From Roseospira goensis (GTDB taxonomy: Bacteria; Pseudomonadota; Alphaproteobacteria; Rhodospirillales; Rhodospirillaceae): a stretch of 64,000 nt of DNA. The notes beneath the pieces were generated by a model that worked only from the letters and a program-made list of their open reading frames with translations, was not told where the DNA came from and searched no databases. The stretch lies in assembly GCF_014197795.1 (NCBI RefSeq), contig NZ_JACIGI010000020.1, positions 1 through 64,000 of the forward strand, read 5' to 3'. Shown here one piece after another: positions 52,251-60,840 of the stretch (positions are counted from its first letter, which is position 1; each line of letters begins with the position of its first letter). A program made the translations under genes and the position numbers.

Positions 52251-54973
52251 GCGCCCGACTCCGGGTGGTCGCGGGCCGGCCGGACCCGGCCGCCGGCGCT
52301 GCCGTGGCGGGTCTCCACGGCGTGCGCGAAGTACTGGCGCGCCAGCGATTCGGACAGGGCGTTCAGCAATCCGCGCAGCAGCCGCAGCAGGGTGGGCAGG
52401 TCCGCCGGCGGCGGCATGGCGGCGTCGGGCTCGTCCCCGGCCTCGGCACTGGCCGGTGCCGGGGCGGACCCGCCGCCGTCGACCGGCAGCCGGTTCAGGT
52501 CGACGGTGCGGGTGATGCCCAGCAGGCGCACGGTCAGACGCTGTTCGTGGCTGCGCAGCCCGAACGCCTGGTCCGGTGCCAGGCTGTCCATGTGCAGGCC
52601 GAGCCGGACCAACTGGTAGGCCAGGGAGCGCGGGTTGCTCTCGTCGGCGAGCAGCACGTCCAGGACCGGCACGGTCTGCGGCGCTTCCAGGTAGCGCGCC
52701 CGATAGGTCATCTGACTGTCCGCCACCTCCAGCGCCGCCTCCAGGGCCGCCTCGCGGGCCGCGCTGTCGGTCCGGGCGACCCCCTCGAACAGGGCCAGCA
52801 TATGCAGCGCGCGCTCGATGCGCCGCCCGGTGTCGAGGAACCGCCACCCCAGGCCGCGCGTCATGTTCTCGTTGGCGAGCCCCGTGATCACCTGCACCGG
52901 CATCAGCACGGCCGACAGGCGCGGGCCGGCGTCCTCAAGGGTAAGCGGCGGCGGCGCGCCCGGCGCGGGCGTCTGCGGGACGCCCGGCTCGCTCGGGACC
53001 GCGCTGGTGTAGGCGCCCAGGCCCAGGGCGTCGATCAGGGCATTGATGGCGCGCCAGGTGTCGATCGAGAGGCGGTCGCGCACGCGCACGCCGACGCGGT
53101 GGACGTTCAGCGCCAGCGCCGCCAGCCCGCGCGGGTTGGATGGGTCCATGTTGGCGTCGAGAATGGCCCGCACGGTGCGGTCGTGCTCGGCCGCGCCGGC
53201 GCCGGCCGGGCTGGTGAACGGCGGGTGCCCCATCGGCCACAGCATGCCCAGGATCACGGCGACCTCGCCCGAGCCCGCGCCGGTCTCGGCCAAGCGGCCG
53301 ATCAGGCACCGCAGCAGGCGGGCGGTGTTGTCGCAGCGCTCGACGTAGCGGCCGAGCCAGAACAGGTCGTCGGCCACCCGGGACGGCAGGTCGCGCACCC
53401 CGCGTACCACCGTCGGCACCTGCTCGCCGGGGCGCGGGCGGGGCGGCAGGCCGACAGGCCGCTCCGACAGCACCCAGGCGTCCTTGCTGCCACCGCCGCG
53501 TTGCATCGACACGCTTTCGTCGTCGGCGGCGCCGGACACCCGGGCGAGGCCGCCCGGCATCACGCTGTATCCGCCGTCGTGGGCACAGACATGAACGCGC
53601 AGCACCAGGGGGCGGGGCTCCAGGCGGCCGTCGGTCCAGACCGGCGCCGTGGAGGGCGAGACGGCTTCCTGACCGACCCAGGCGTAGGGGCGGTGCTCGA
53701 TATCACGCCGCAGGGCCGCGCGAGACGCCGGGTCCATCAGGGCCCCGCGGCTGATGGGGCCGGTGGCGTGGAAGGCGGAGCGCACCGCCAGATCGGGCAT
53801 CTGGTCCAGGACGTAGCCGCGCTCGCGAGGCTGGCCGCACCACCAGGTGGCGACAGAGGGCATCAACAGCTCCTCGCCCAGCAGGCGGTGGCACAGCGAC
53901 GGCAGGAACGGCATCAGACCGGGGCTCTCGGCGAGGCCGGCCCCGAGGGCATTGGCCAGGCTCACCGTGCGCTCGTGCGCCGCCTCCACCAGGCCGGGGG
54001 CCCCGAGGGTGGACTCTCCCTTCAACTCAAGCGGGTCGCAGAAGCTGCTCTCGTTGCGCCGCAGGATGACGTCGACCGGCTGAAGACCTTCCAGCGTCTT
54101 CAGGAACACGCGGCCGTCGCGCACCGTCAGGTCCTCGCCCTCGACCAGGGTGAAGCCCATGTAGCGGGCCAGATAGACGTGTTCGAAATAGGTTTCGTTG
54201 AATGGGCCCGGTGTCCACAGCACGACGCGCGGGTGTTCGCGCGTCGGCGGAGCGCGCCGGATCAGGCTGTCGCGGACCTCGGTCAGATGCTGGGCCAGGC
54301 GGTGCACCGGTAGGGCGCGCAGCACATCCGGCAGCACCCGGTTCATAATGACCCGGTTTTCCAGCGCATAGCCGATGCCCGAGGGCATCTCGGATCGCGT
54401 GTCCACCACCCACCAGCGGCCGTCCGGTGCGCGCGCCAGGTCGACGGCCAGCAGGTGCACGAACACGCCGCCGGAGGGACGCGCCCCTACCAGCGGTCGC
54501 AAATAGGCCGGGTTGGCGTGGACCAGGGCCGCCGGCAGGATGCCCTCCGACAGCAGGTGGCGCGGTCCGTACAGGTCGGCCAGGACCGCGTTGAGAAGCT
54601 GAGCGCGCTGCACCATGGCACGCTCGATGGACAGCCAGTCCGCTTCGTCGATGAGCAGCGGCACCGGATCCAGCGACCAGGCCCGGTCCTGGCCCGCTGG
54701 ATCGCCGTAAACGTTGTAGGTCACGCCGTTGTCGCGGATCAGCCGCCGGGCCCGGTCGGCGCGGCGTCCGATCTCCCCGGCCCCCAGGGCGTCCAGGTGC
54801 GCCACCAAGTCGCGCCAGTGCGGCCGTACCGTGCCGTCGGCCGCGACCATTTCGTCGTACACCCCGGGGCGCGACTCGTAGCACAGCCACGACGACCCGG
54901 GCACCGCCGGCGTCTCCGCCCCCGCCCCCGCCTCCGCCTCCGCGTTCGCGGATGTGTTCAAGGGTGTGACCAT
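52247..54973 (-). CDS. Circularly permuted ATP-grasp (type 2) fused to alpha-E domain
   Basis: A 908-residue two-domain protein. Residues about 30-500 are a circularly permuted ATP-grasp domain, with GVTYNVYGDPAGQDRAWSLD, DGRWWVVDTRSEMPSGIGYA, LWTPGPFNETYFEHVYLARY and VDVILRRNESSFCDPLEL. Residues about 510-900 are an all-helical alpha-E domain, starting RVADDLFWLGRYVERCDNTA and ending with RVRPARDHPESGA. In many genomes these are two genes. The ATP-grasp domain is predicted to make amide or peptide bonds. Substrate and product are undefined. A short Ala/Glu-rich tail precedes the fold. Confidence 0.9.
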   Translation of the reverse strand: MVTPLNTSANAEAEAGAGAETPAVPGSSWLCYESRPGVYDEMVAADGTVRPHWRDLVAHLDALGAGEIGRRADRARRLIRDNGVTYNVYGDPAGQDRAWSLDPVPLLIDEADWLSIERAMVQRAQLLNAVLADLYGPRHLLSEGILPAALVHANPAYLRPLVGARPSGGVFVHLLAVDLARAPDGRWWVVDTRSEMPSGIGYALENRVIMNRVLPDVLRALPVHRLAQHLTEVRDSLIRRAPPTREHPRVVLWTPGPFNETYFEHVYLARYMGFTLVEGEDLTVRDGRVFLKTLEGLQPVDVILRRNESSFCDPLELKGESTLGAPGLVEAAHERTVSLANALGAGLAESPGLMPFLPSLCHRLLGEELLMPSVATWWCGQPRERGYVLDQMPDLAVRSAFHATGPISRGALMDPASRAALRRDIEHRPYAWVGQEAVSPSTAPVWTDGRLEPRPLVLRVHVCAHDGGYSVMPGGLARVSGAADDESVSMQRGGGSKDAWVLSERPVGLPPRPRPGEQVPTVVRGVRDLPSRVADDLFWLGRYVERCDNTARLLRCLIGRLAETGAGSGEVAVILGMLWPMGHPPFTSPAGAGAAEHDRTVRAILDANMDPSNPRGLAALALNVHRVGVRVRDRLSIDTWRAINALIDALGLGAYTSAVPSEPGVPQTPAPGAPPPLTLEDAGPRLSAVLMPVQVITGLANENMTRGLGWRFLDTGRRIERALHMLALFEGVARTDSAAREAALEAALEVADSQMTYRARYLEAPQTVPVLDVLLADESNPRSLAYQLVRLGLHMDSLAPDQAFGLRSHEQRLTVRLLGITRTVDLNRLPVDGGGSAPAPASAEAGDEPDAAMPPPADLPTLLRLLRGLLNALSESLARQYFAHAVETRHGSAGGRVRPARDHPESGA

Positions 54974-55094
54974 GCCCAGCCGCGACTCCCCGGCCCCCGT
55001 GGTTCCCCATGGAACGGCCAGGAGGGGCCGAAGTCAAACCACAACGACGGGGCCGGGCGCGAAATGACGGGCGGACCCTGGACAGATCGCGATC

Positions 55095-56570
55095 TCAGGC
55101 GCGCGCAAGGCTGCGGATGGCGGTCGAGGTCGCAACCTTGCCCTGTCCCTGGTAGGCCTCGTGATTCCGTTCGATTTCGTTCAGCTTGTACAGATAATTG
55201 ACCATCATCCCGGCGGACTGGGCCATGCCCTTGGCCGACCGGTCGCCCAGCCAGTTCAGGCGCTCGACCCGGGCGCCGTTGGTCAGGTGGAAATGGGCCA
55301 CCGGGTCGAGCACGGTGCCGGCGCGGCCCTCCTGGCGCGGCGGGCGGCGCTCGTTGACCAGGTAGCGGGCGCACAGCCGGGTCAGCGGCCCCTTGAGCGC
55401 GTTGGCCACCGGCTCGCGCCCGGGCCAGTCCGGTTCGGCGATCAGGGCCTTGAAGCTGCCCTTGCTGCCGCTGGTGGCCTTGGCGGCGTCGCTGTCGCCG
55501 TTGCCGGCCACCACCTGGGCGAGGGTCTTGCGCTCCGCGGGCAGCAGCAGGCCGGGCTCGCCCTCGGCCAGCCGCCGGTCCAGCCAGGGCCGGAACCCCG
55601 GGATCGGCGACAGGGTGGAGTAGGTGTTCACCTTCGGGAACGAGTGGCTGAGGCGCTCCACCACCTGCTTGATGAGGAAGTTGCCGAAGCTGATGCCCGC
55701 GAGGCCGGCCTGAGCGTTGGAAATGGAATAGAAGATGGCGGTGTCCGCCTCCTCCGGATCCAGGGCCGGCGCCGACAGGTCCAGCAGGTCGTGGACGTTG
55801 CTGGCCAATCCGTTGACCAGTGCCACCTCGACGAAGATCAGCGGTTCCTCCGGCATGTTGGGGTGCACGAAGGCGTACAGGCGGCGGTCGTGGTCGAGGC
55901 GGTCCTTGAGGTCGGCCCAGCTCTGGATCTCGTGCACCGCCTCGTAGGTGATGATTTTTTCCAGGAACGCGGCGGGCGAGTTCCAGGTGATGCGCTGCAA
56001 CTCCAGGAATCCGATGTCGAACCACGAGGCCAGCAGATCGCGCAGGTCGCGCTCCAGGCCGCGCAGGGCCGGATTGTCGCGCGCCAGCCGCATCAGCTCG
56101 GCGCGCATGTCGACCAGGAACTTGATGCCGCGGGGCAGGGCATTGAACTGGGTCAGCAGACGCAGCCGCGGCGGCACCAGCACGTCGCGCATGCGGCCCT
56201 CGGCGGCCTGGAGGGTGGCGAAGTCGTCGCGGTCCACGTCCAGAAGTTCCGCCGCCGTATCACGCACCCGGTCGTGATCCGTGGCGTACTCTCGGGCCAG
56301 GATCTCCAGGAAGCGTGCGCGCCCGGTCTCGTTGAGGCTGAGGTAGGCGCGCCCCAGGGTGGCGGCCCGGGCGCGGGCCGAGACCTCGCCGCCGCGCGAG
56401 GCCAGGCAGTCGTCTAGCCCGACGCGGATTTTGCGGGCATCCTCCTCGGGCAGATCGGGGTTCAGGCTGTCCAGGCCATCGGCGCCGGACACCTTGTCCG
56501 CGATGTCCCGCCACACCGCGCCCCAGGTCATCAGCCGACCCAGGAACCCCGGCGAAACCTCCTTGTTCAT
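55095..56570 (-). CDS. Malonyl-CoA decarboxylase
   Basis: A 491-residue single-chain enzyme (MLYCD/MatA type) that turns malonyl-CoA into acetyl-CoA and CO2. The N-terminal helical bundle contains GRAYLSLNETGRARFLEILA. The GNAT-like catalytic domain has PLIFVEVALVNGLA, AIFYSISNAQAGLAGISFG and NTYSTLSPIPGFRPWL, with the conserved catalytic Ser and His. The C-terminal YLVNERR and DPVAHFHLTNGARVERLNW blocks are standard. No matB (malonyl-CoA synthetase) is adjacent, so it may serve fatty-acid metabolism rather than malonate use. Confidence 0.94.
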   Translation of the reverse strand: MNKEVSPGFLGRLMTWGAVWRDIADKVSGADGLDSLNPDLPEEDARKIRVGLDDCLASRGGEVSARARAATLGRAYLSLNETGRARFLEILAREYATDHDRVRDTAAELLDVDRDDFATLQAAEGRMRDVLVPPRLRLLTQFNALPRGIKFLVDMRAELMRLARDNPALRGLERDLRDLLASWFDIGFLELQRITWNSPAAFLEKIITYEAVHEIQSWADLKDRLDHDRRLYAFVHPNMPEEPLIFVEVALVNGLASNVHDLLDLSAPALDPEEADTAIFYSISNAQAGLAGISFGNFLIKQVVERLSHSFPKVNTYSTLSPIPGFRPWLDRRLAEGEPGLLLPAERKTLAQVVAGNGDSDAAKATSGSKGSFKALIAEPDWPGREPVANALKGPLTRLCARYLVNERRPPRQEGRAGTVLDPVAHFHLTNGARVERLNWLGDRSAKGMAQSAGMMVNYLYKLNEIERNHEAYQGQGKVATSTAIRSLARA

Positions 56571-56695
56571 CCCAATACCCCCAGTTTGCGTTTCGAATTG
56601 CCCTCATTTGCGATATGGGGTGCGGGCGGGGGTCGGGCCAAGGGGGGCGCGCGGCCGGCGCCGCGCGGTGTTGCAGCGCGGCGACGGCCGGGGGG

Positions 56696-58183
56696 TCAGC
56701 CCGGCAGCGCGGCGGCCGCCTGTGCCATGGCCTCCGGCAGGTCCTCGGCGATCAGGCCGGGGGGACCACGGCGGGCCCCGGCGCCGTGCAGCCAGGCCGC
56801 GGCGGCGGCGGCCTCGCGCCCCGGCACGCCCTGGGCCAACAGCCCGAGGATGGCGCCGGCCAGCACATCGCCGCTGCCGGCGGTCGCGAGGCTGGGCGGT
56901 CCGTTGGTGCTGACGACGGCGCTCCCGTCCGGGGCGGCGACCACCGTCTCCGGCCCCTTCAGCAGCACGACGGCGCCCGCGCGCCGCGCCGCCTGGCGCA
57001 CGCGGTGCAGGCGGTTGCCCTCGATCAGATCCGGGAAGATGGCGGCGAACTCGCCCTCGTGCGGGGTCAGGATCACCGGGCCGGTGACGGCGTCGAACAG
57101 GGCGCCCGGATCCTCGGCGAAGCTGGTCAGGGCGTCGGCGTCCAGCACCGTCGGCCGCCCGGTCGCCAGCACGGAGAGCGCCCGGGCGGCGGTGTGCGGT
57201 CCACGGCCGGCCCCGGGGCCGAGCAGCAGGGCATTCAGGCGGGCGTCCTCCAGCAGGGTCTCAACGTCGTCCGGACACTCGATGGCCCGGCACAACACGC
57301 CCGGGGCGTCCTGCGCGTACAGCGGCAGGGCCGAGGCGGTTGCCGCCACGGTGAGCAGGCCGGCGCCCAGCCGCCGCGCCGCCCGCGCCGCCAGGCGGCC
57401 GGCACCGGTCATGGTGGCGCCGCCGAAGACCACGGCATGTCCGCGCGTGTACTTGTGATCGCGCAGGCCGGGACGCGGCAGCCGCCACAGGTGCGGTCCG
57501 TTGAGGTGAGCCGCCGGGCGGATGTCGTCCAGCACCGATGCCGGGATGCCGATATCGGCCACCACCAGATCGCCGCACAGGGCGCGGCCCGCCCCGAGCA
57601 CGTGGCCGGGCTTGGGCCGGAAGAAGGTCACGGTCAAGGCCGCCGGCACCGCGGTGCCCCACACCTCGCCGCTGTCGCCGTCCAGGCCGCTGGGCACGTC
57701 GACCGCGACCACCGGCGGGCTGCCGTGATGCGCGACCAACGCGGACAGCACGGAGCCGGCGACACCCTCGACGGCCCGCGTCAGGCCGGCCCCGAACAGC
57801 GCGTCGACGACCAAGGCGGCGCCGTCCAGCGCGCCCAGGTCCAGCGGACCGATCGGCCCGGTCCAGCGCGCCGCGTTGACCGCGGCGTCGCCCTTGAGGG
57901 CGCTCCGGTCGCCCAGCAGATGCACGCTTACCGGCCACCCGGCGTTCCGGAGGTGGCGGGCGACCACGAAGCCGTCGCCGCCGTTGTTGCCCGGCCCGCA
58001 CAGGACCGCCACCCGGCGCGGCGACCAGCGCCGCCGGATCTCGCGCGCGACGGCGAAGCCGGCTGCCTCCATCAGGGCCAGGGAGGGGACGCCGGTCGCG
58101 ACGGCCAGGGCGTCGGCGCGCCCCATCTCGGCCACCGTCAGCAGGGCGCCGCCGTCATCGGGATGCCAGGGCCTGGGGATCAT
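56696..58183 (-). CDS. nnr: Bifunctional NAD(P)HX epimerase/dehydratase
   Basis: A 495-residue repair enzyme for hydrated NAD(P)H. The N-terminal YjeF_N epimerase has PSLALMEAAGFAVAREI, VLCGPGNNGGDGFVVARHL and DVPSGLDGDSG. The C-terminal ribokinase-fold ADP-dependent dehydratase has HAVVFGGATMTGAGR, LLLGPGAGRG, LTPHEGEFAAIFPD and ATAGSGDVLAGAILGLLAQG. The ATG at 58183 has GAGAGG 6 bp upstream; an in-frame GTG at 58189 is the alternative. Confidence 0.95.
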   Translation of the reverse strand: MIPRPWHPDDGGALLTVAEMGRADALAVATGVPSLALMEAAGFAVAREIRRRWSPRRVAVLCGPGNNGGDGFVVARHLRNAGWPVSVHLLGDRSALKGDAAVNAARWTGPIGPLDLGALDGAALVVDALFGAGLTRAVEGVAGSVLSALVAHHGSPPVVAVDVPSGLDGDSGEVWGTAVPAALTVTFFRPKPGHVLGAGRALCGDLVVADIGIPASVLDDIRPAAHLNGPHLWRLPRPGLRDHKYTRGHAVVFGGATMTGAGRLAARAARRLGAGLLTVAATASALPLYAQDAPGVLCRAIECPDDVETLLEDARLNALLLGPGAGRGPHTAARALSVLATGRPTVLDADALTSFAEDPGALFDAVTGPVILTPHEGEFAAIFPDLIEGNRLHRVRQAARRAGAVVLLKGPETVVAAPDGSAVVSTNGPPSLATAGSGDVLAGAILGLLAQGVPGREAAAAAAWLHGAGARRGPPGLIAEDLPEAMAQAAAALPG

Positions 58184-58208
58184 GAACACCTCTCGTCAGC
58201 GTGTCGCG

Positions 58209-58805
58209 TCAGGTTAGGCGGTCGATCTCGTCCGGCGACAGGGTGCCGGGGATGACCATCACCGGCACCCGCAGACGCGCGCCGAAGGCGCCGGACAGGC
58301 CGCTGATGAGCGGGCCCGGGCCCTCCTTGCCGCGTTTGGCGGCGAGGACCAACACCGAGATCTCCGGTTCCTCCTCAATCACCGTGACGATCTCCTCGGC
58401 CGGCCGGCCCTCGCGCACCATCAGCATCGGCGTCTGGCCCGACGTCTTCTGTACCTCGGCGGCCAGGCGCTGGAGGCGCTTCTCGGCGTCCTCGCGGGCC
58501 TCCGATTCCATCTTGTCGCCGATGAACTTGAAGTGCTGAAAGCCTGGCGGTTCGATGATGCGCAACATGACCACGCGACCCGCCGTGGCGCGTGCCCGCA
58601 GGCAGGCGAAGCGCAGCGCGGTGCGCATTTCCTCGCTGTCATCGACCACGACCAGGAACGTGCGCGGCGCGCCGTCGTCGGCTCCGGCGGTGGTGTCAGG
58701 GGGTGTGTCGCGCCCGCCGGCGGGCTGCGGGGTGCCAGGGGTCTTCCGCGCGGGCTCCTGGGGGGAGTCTGGCGCGGAGTCCGGGCGGGAAGGCTCGTCA
58801 CTCAT
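58209..58805 (-). CDS. Universal stress protein (UspA family)
   Basis: A 198-residue protein with a single UspA fold after a 48-residue Pro/Asp/Glu-rich disordered N-terminus. Strand one is TFLVVVDDSEEMRTALRFA; VLVLAAKRGKEGPGPLISGL and VPVMVIPG follow. The classic ATP-binding GxxGxxxxxxxxS pattern is only partly matched, so nucleotide binding is uncertain. It sits 25 bp before nnr on the same strand, near the TIGR02186/TauE genes. Confidence 0.88.
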   Translation of the reverse strand: MSDEPSRPDSAPDSPQEPARKTPGTPQPAGGRDTPPDTTAGADDGAPRTFLVVVDDSEEMRTALRFACLRARATAGRVVMLRIIEPPGFQHFKFIGDKMESEAREDAEKRLQRLAAEVQKTSGQTPMLMVREGRPAEEIVTVIEEEPEISVLVLAAKRGKEGPGPLISGLSGAFGARLRVPVMVIPGTLSPDEIDRLT

Positions 58806-58867
58806 GGGCTCTCCGGAGCAGTCGGCGCACGGACGGCGCGTGAGTCGGGGAACGGTCGAGCGACGGG

Positions 58868-59710
58868 TCAGTTCCGCCGCAGCATGATGGCGGCCGCCCA
58901 GCCGGTGATCACCGCCACCAGGATCGCGGCCAGGCCATACAAGGGCGCCTGCTGGTGCGCGAAGTCGAAAATCTCGGCACCCAGGCCGATCTTGCTGATG
59001 ACCAGGGGCGTGATCTCGGCGCTGACCACGTCGCCCTGACGGATCAGGTAGACCTCGACCGAATACGATCCGGTCGGCACGTTGGCGGGGAAGTGCAGTT
59101 CCGCCCGAAACAGTCGGTTCGCGAGCTGGGTCACCGGCAGCACGCCCTCGCCGTAGAGCTGCTGCTTCTGGTTCAAGCGCACCAGCGCGGCCCGGAAGCC
59201 CGGCACGAAGGAGTCGGTCACGCTCTGGTCCACCTTGGTGAAGACCAGGTTCTCGGTGCCGATCTGGTGGCGGGACAGCACGCTCTTGGGGGCGATCTCC
59301 TCCAGCGGGCGGCTGGCGAAGACCTGGTAGAAGGCCGGCACGTTGTCGTAGGTCACACTGTCCCGGTTGGCCCAGATCACCCCGGCGAGGCGCGCCTTCT
59401 TGCGGACCACCTTGGTGGTGCGGGGCCCGCGCACCACGAGCACCACGTCGCCGGGTCCATCGGTGGCGCCGAACAGCAGCACGTCGGTGCCCGAAAACGC
59501 GGTGGTGATGGCGACCAGATGCTTGGACAGGTCCGCCACCAGGGGCTGAACCTGTTGCTGGGCACGCGCGCCCATCACCACGGCCAGGCCCGCCATCGTC
59601 GCCAGCCCGGCCAGCAGCCCGATGACGAGGGCGATGACGACGGGGACGGGGACGGGGACGATAGCGGGGCGCGCGGCGGGACCCCGGTCGGACCGGCGGC
59701 GCGACGGCAT
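58868..59710 (-). CDS. TIGR02186-family membrane-anchored periplasmic protein
   Basis: A 280-residue alphaproteobacterial protein with an N-terminal hydrophobic segment (about residues 20-48) and a C-terminal membrane helix (LAAILVAVITGWAAAIMLRRN). The soluble part includes ADLSKHLVAITTAFSGTDVLLFG, VVLVVRGPRTTKVVRKKARL, GVIWANRDSVTYDNVPAFYQV and FRAELHFPANVPTGSYSVEVYL. It is almost always next to a TauE/SafE permease and is likely its partner. The ATG at 59710 overlaps that permease stop as TGATG; GTG 59713 is possible. Confidence 0.85.
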   Translation of the reverse strand: MPSRRRSDRGPAARPAIVPVPVPVVIALVIGLLAGLATMAGLAVVMGARAQQQVQPLVADLSKHLVAITTAFSGTDVLLFGATDGPGDVVLVVRGPRTTKVVRKKARLAGVIWANRDSVTYDNVPAFYQVFASRPLEEIAPKSVLSRHQIGTENLVFTKVDQSVTDSFVPGFRAALVRLNQKQQLYGEGVLPVTQLANRLFRAELHFPANVPTGSYSVEVYLIRQGDVVSAEITPLVISKIGLGAEIFDFAHQQAPLYGLAAILVAVITGWAAAIMLRRN

Positions 59711-60630
59711 CACGGCAGCTCCGAGATCAGGGTGAAGACGTCGTCGGGGATCGCCACAAGATCATACGCCAGCTTGCCGCCCACCACGAGCACCAGCAGG
59801 GCCAGCAGGATTCGCAATTGCTCGCTCTTCAGGCGGGCGCCGGCCTGGGCGCCGGCCTGGGCGCCGACCACCGCGCCCAGCAGCAGCAGCAGGGCCAGAA
59901 CGACGTCCACGGTCTGGTTCAGCGCCGCCTGCAGGAAGGTCGTGTTGGCGGTGACGAAAATGATCTGGAACAGCGAGGTGCCCACCACCACCTGGGTTGG
60001 CATGCCGAGCAGATAGATCATCGCCGGCACCATGACGAAGCCGCCGCCGACGCCCATGATCGCGGTCAGGACGCCGACGAAGAACCCGACCCCCATCGGC
60101 AGCAGCGCGCTGATGTAGAGCTTCGACTTGCGGAAGCGCATCTTGAAGGGCAGGCCGTGGATCCAGTTGTGCCGGCCGGCGCCGCTGCGGGGCCGCGCGC
60201 CCTTGCGGTGGCTGCGGATCATGGCCTGTGCGCTTTCCACCAGCATCAGGCCGCCCACCACGCCCAGGAACAGCACGTAGCAGAGGGATATTGCCAGGTC
60301 GATCTGGCCCAGCCGCTGCAGCAGCGCGAACAGCCAGACCCCGGCGGTCGAGCCCAGGATGCCGCCCACCAGCAGGACGCCGCCCATCTTGAAGTCGACA
60401 TGGCCGCGCCGGGTGTGCGCGATCACCCCGGTGACGGAGGACGCCACGATCTGATTCGCGCCCGTGCCCACGGCGACCGGCGGCGGCACGCCCAGGAACA
60501 TCAGCAGCGGGGTCATGAGAAAGCCGCCGCCGACGCCGAAGACGCCCGACAGGAAGCCGATCGCCCAGCCCATGCCGAGGATCACCAGGACGTTGACCGA
60601 CATCTCGGCGATGGGCAGATAGATCTGCAT
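59710..60630 (-). CDS. TauE/SafE-family sulfite/organosulfonate exporter-like permease
   Basis: A 306-residue multi-pass protein with two repeats of the TauE motif: FLSGVFGVGGGFLMTPLLMF and VGVLTAIMGVGGGFVMVPAM. A loop rich in basic residues ([17 protein letters not shown]) separates them. Family members export sulfite, sulfonates or related anions; the substrate here is not readable. Start ATG at 60630 gives the family N-terminus. It is coupled to the TIGR02186 gene and divergent from glnD. Confidence 0.9.
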   Translation of the reverse strand: MQIYLPIAEMSVNVLVILGMGWAIGFLSGVFGVGGGFLMTPLLMFLGVPPPVAVGTGANQIVASSVTGVIAHTRRGHVDFKMGGVLLVGGILGSTAGVWLFALLQRLGQIDLAISLCYVLFLGVVGGLMLVESAQAMIRSHRKGARPRSGAGRHNWIHGLPFKMRFRKSKLYISALLPMGVGFFVGVLTAIMGVGGGFVMVPAMIYLLGMPTQVVVGTSLFQIIFVTANTTFLQAALNQTVDVVLALLLLLGAVVGAQAGAQAGARLKSEQLRILLALLVLVVGGKLAYDLVAIPDDVFTLISELP

Positions 60631-60840
60631 GGCGTGACGAGCCGATCCCGGTCCGGCGGTGGACAGGCTTTTCAGGGTTTTGAATCCTGAGACGTCCCGG
60701 TGTTTTAGGGGCCGCCGCGGCGCCGGATCAAGCGAAAAGCCCGTGCTGCGGGCTGCGACGCGGTTGACGTTGCGTGCCGGCGCGCCCACTCTGCCCGAAC
60801 ACCCCTGCCGGCAGCGCAACGAAGGGAACGCGCCCCGATC

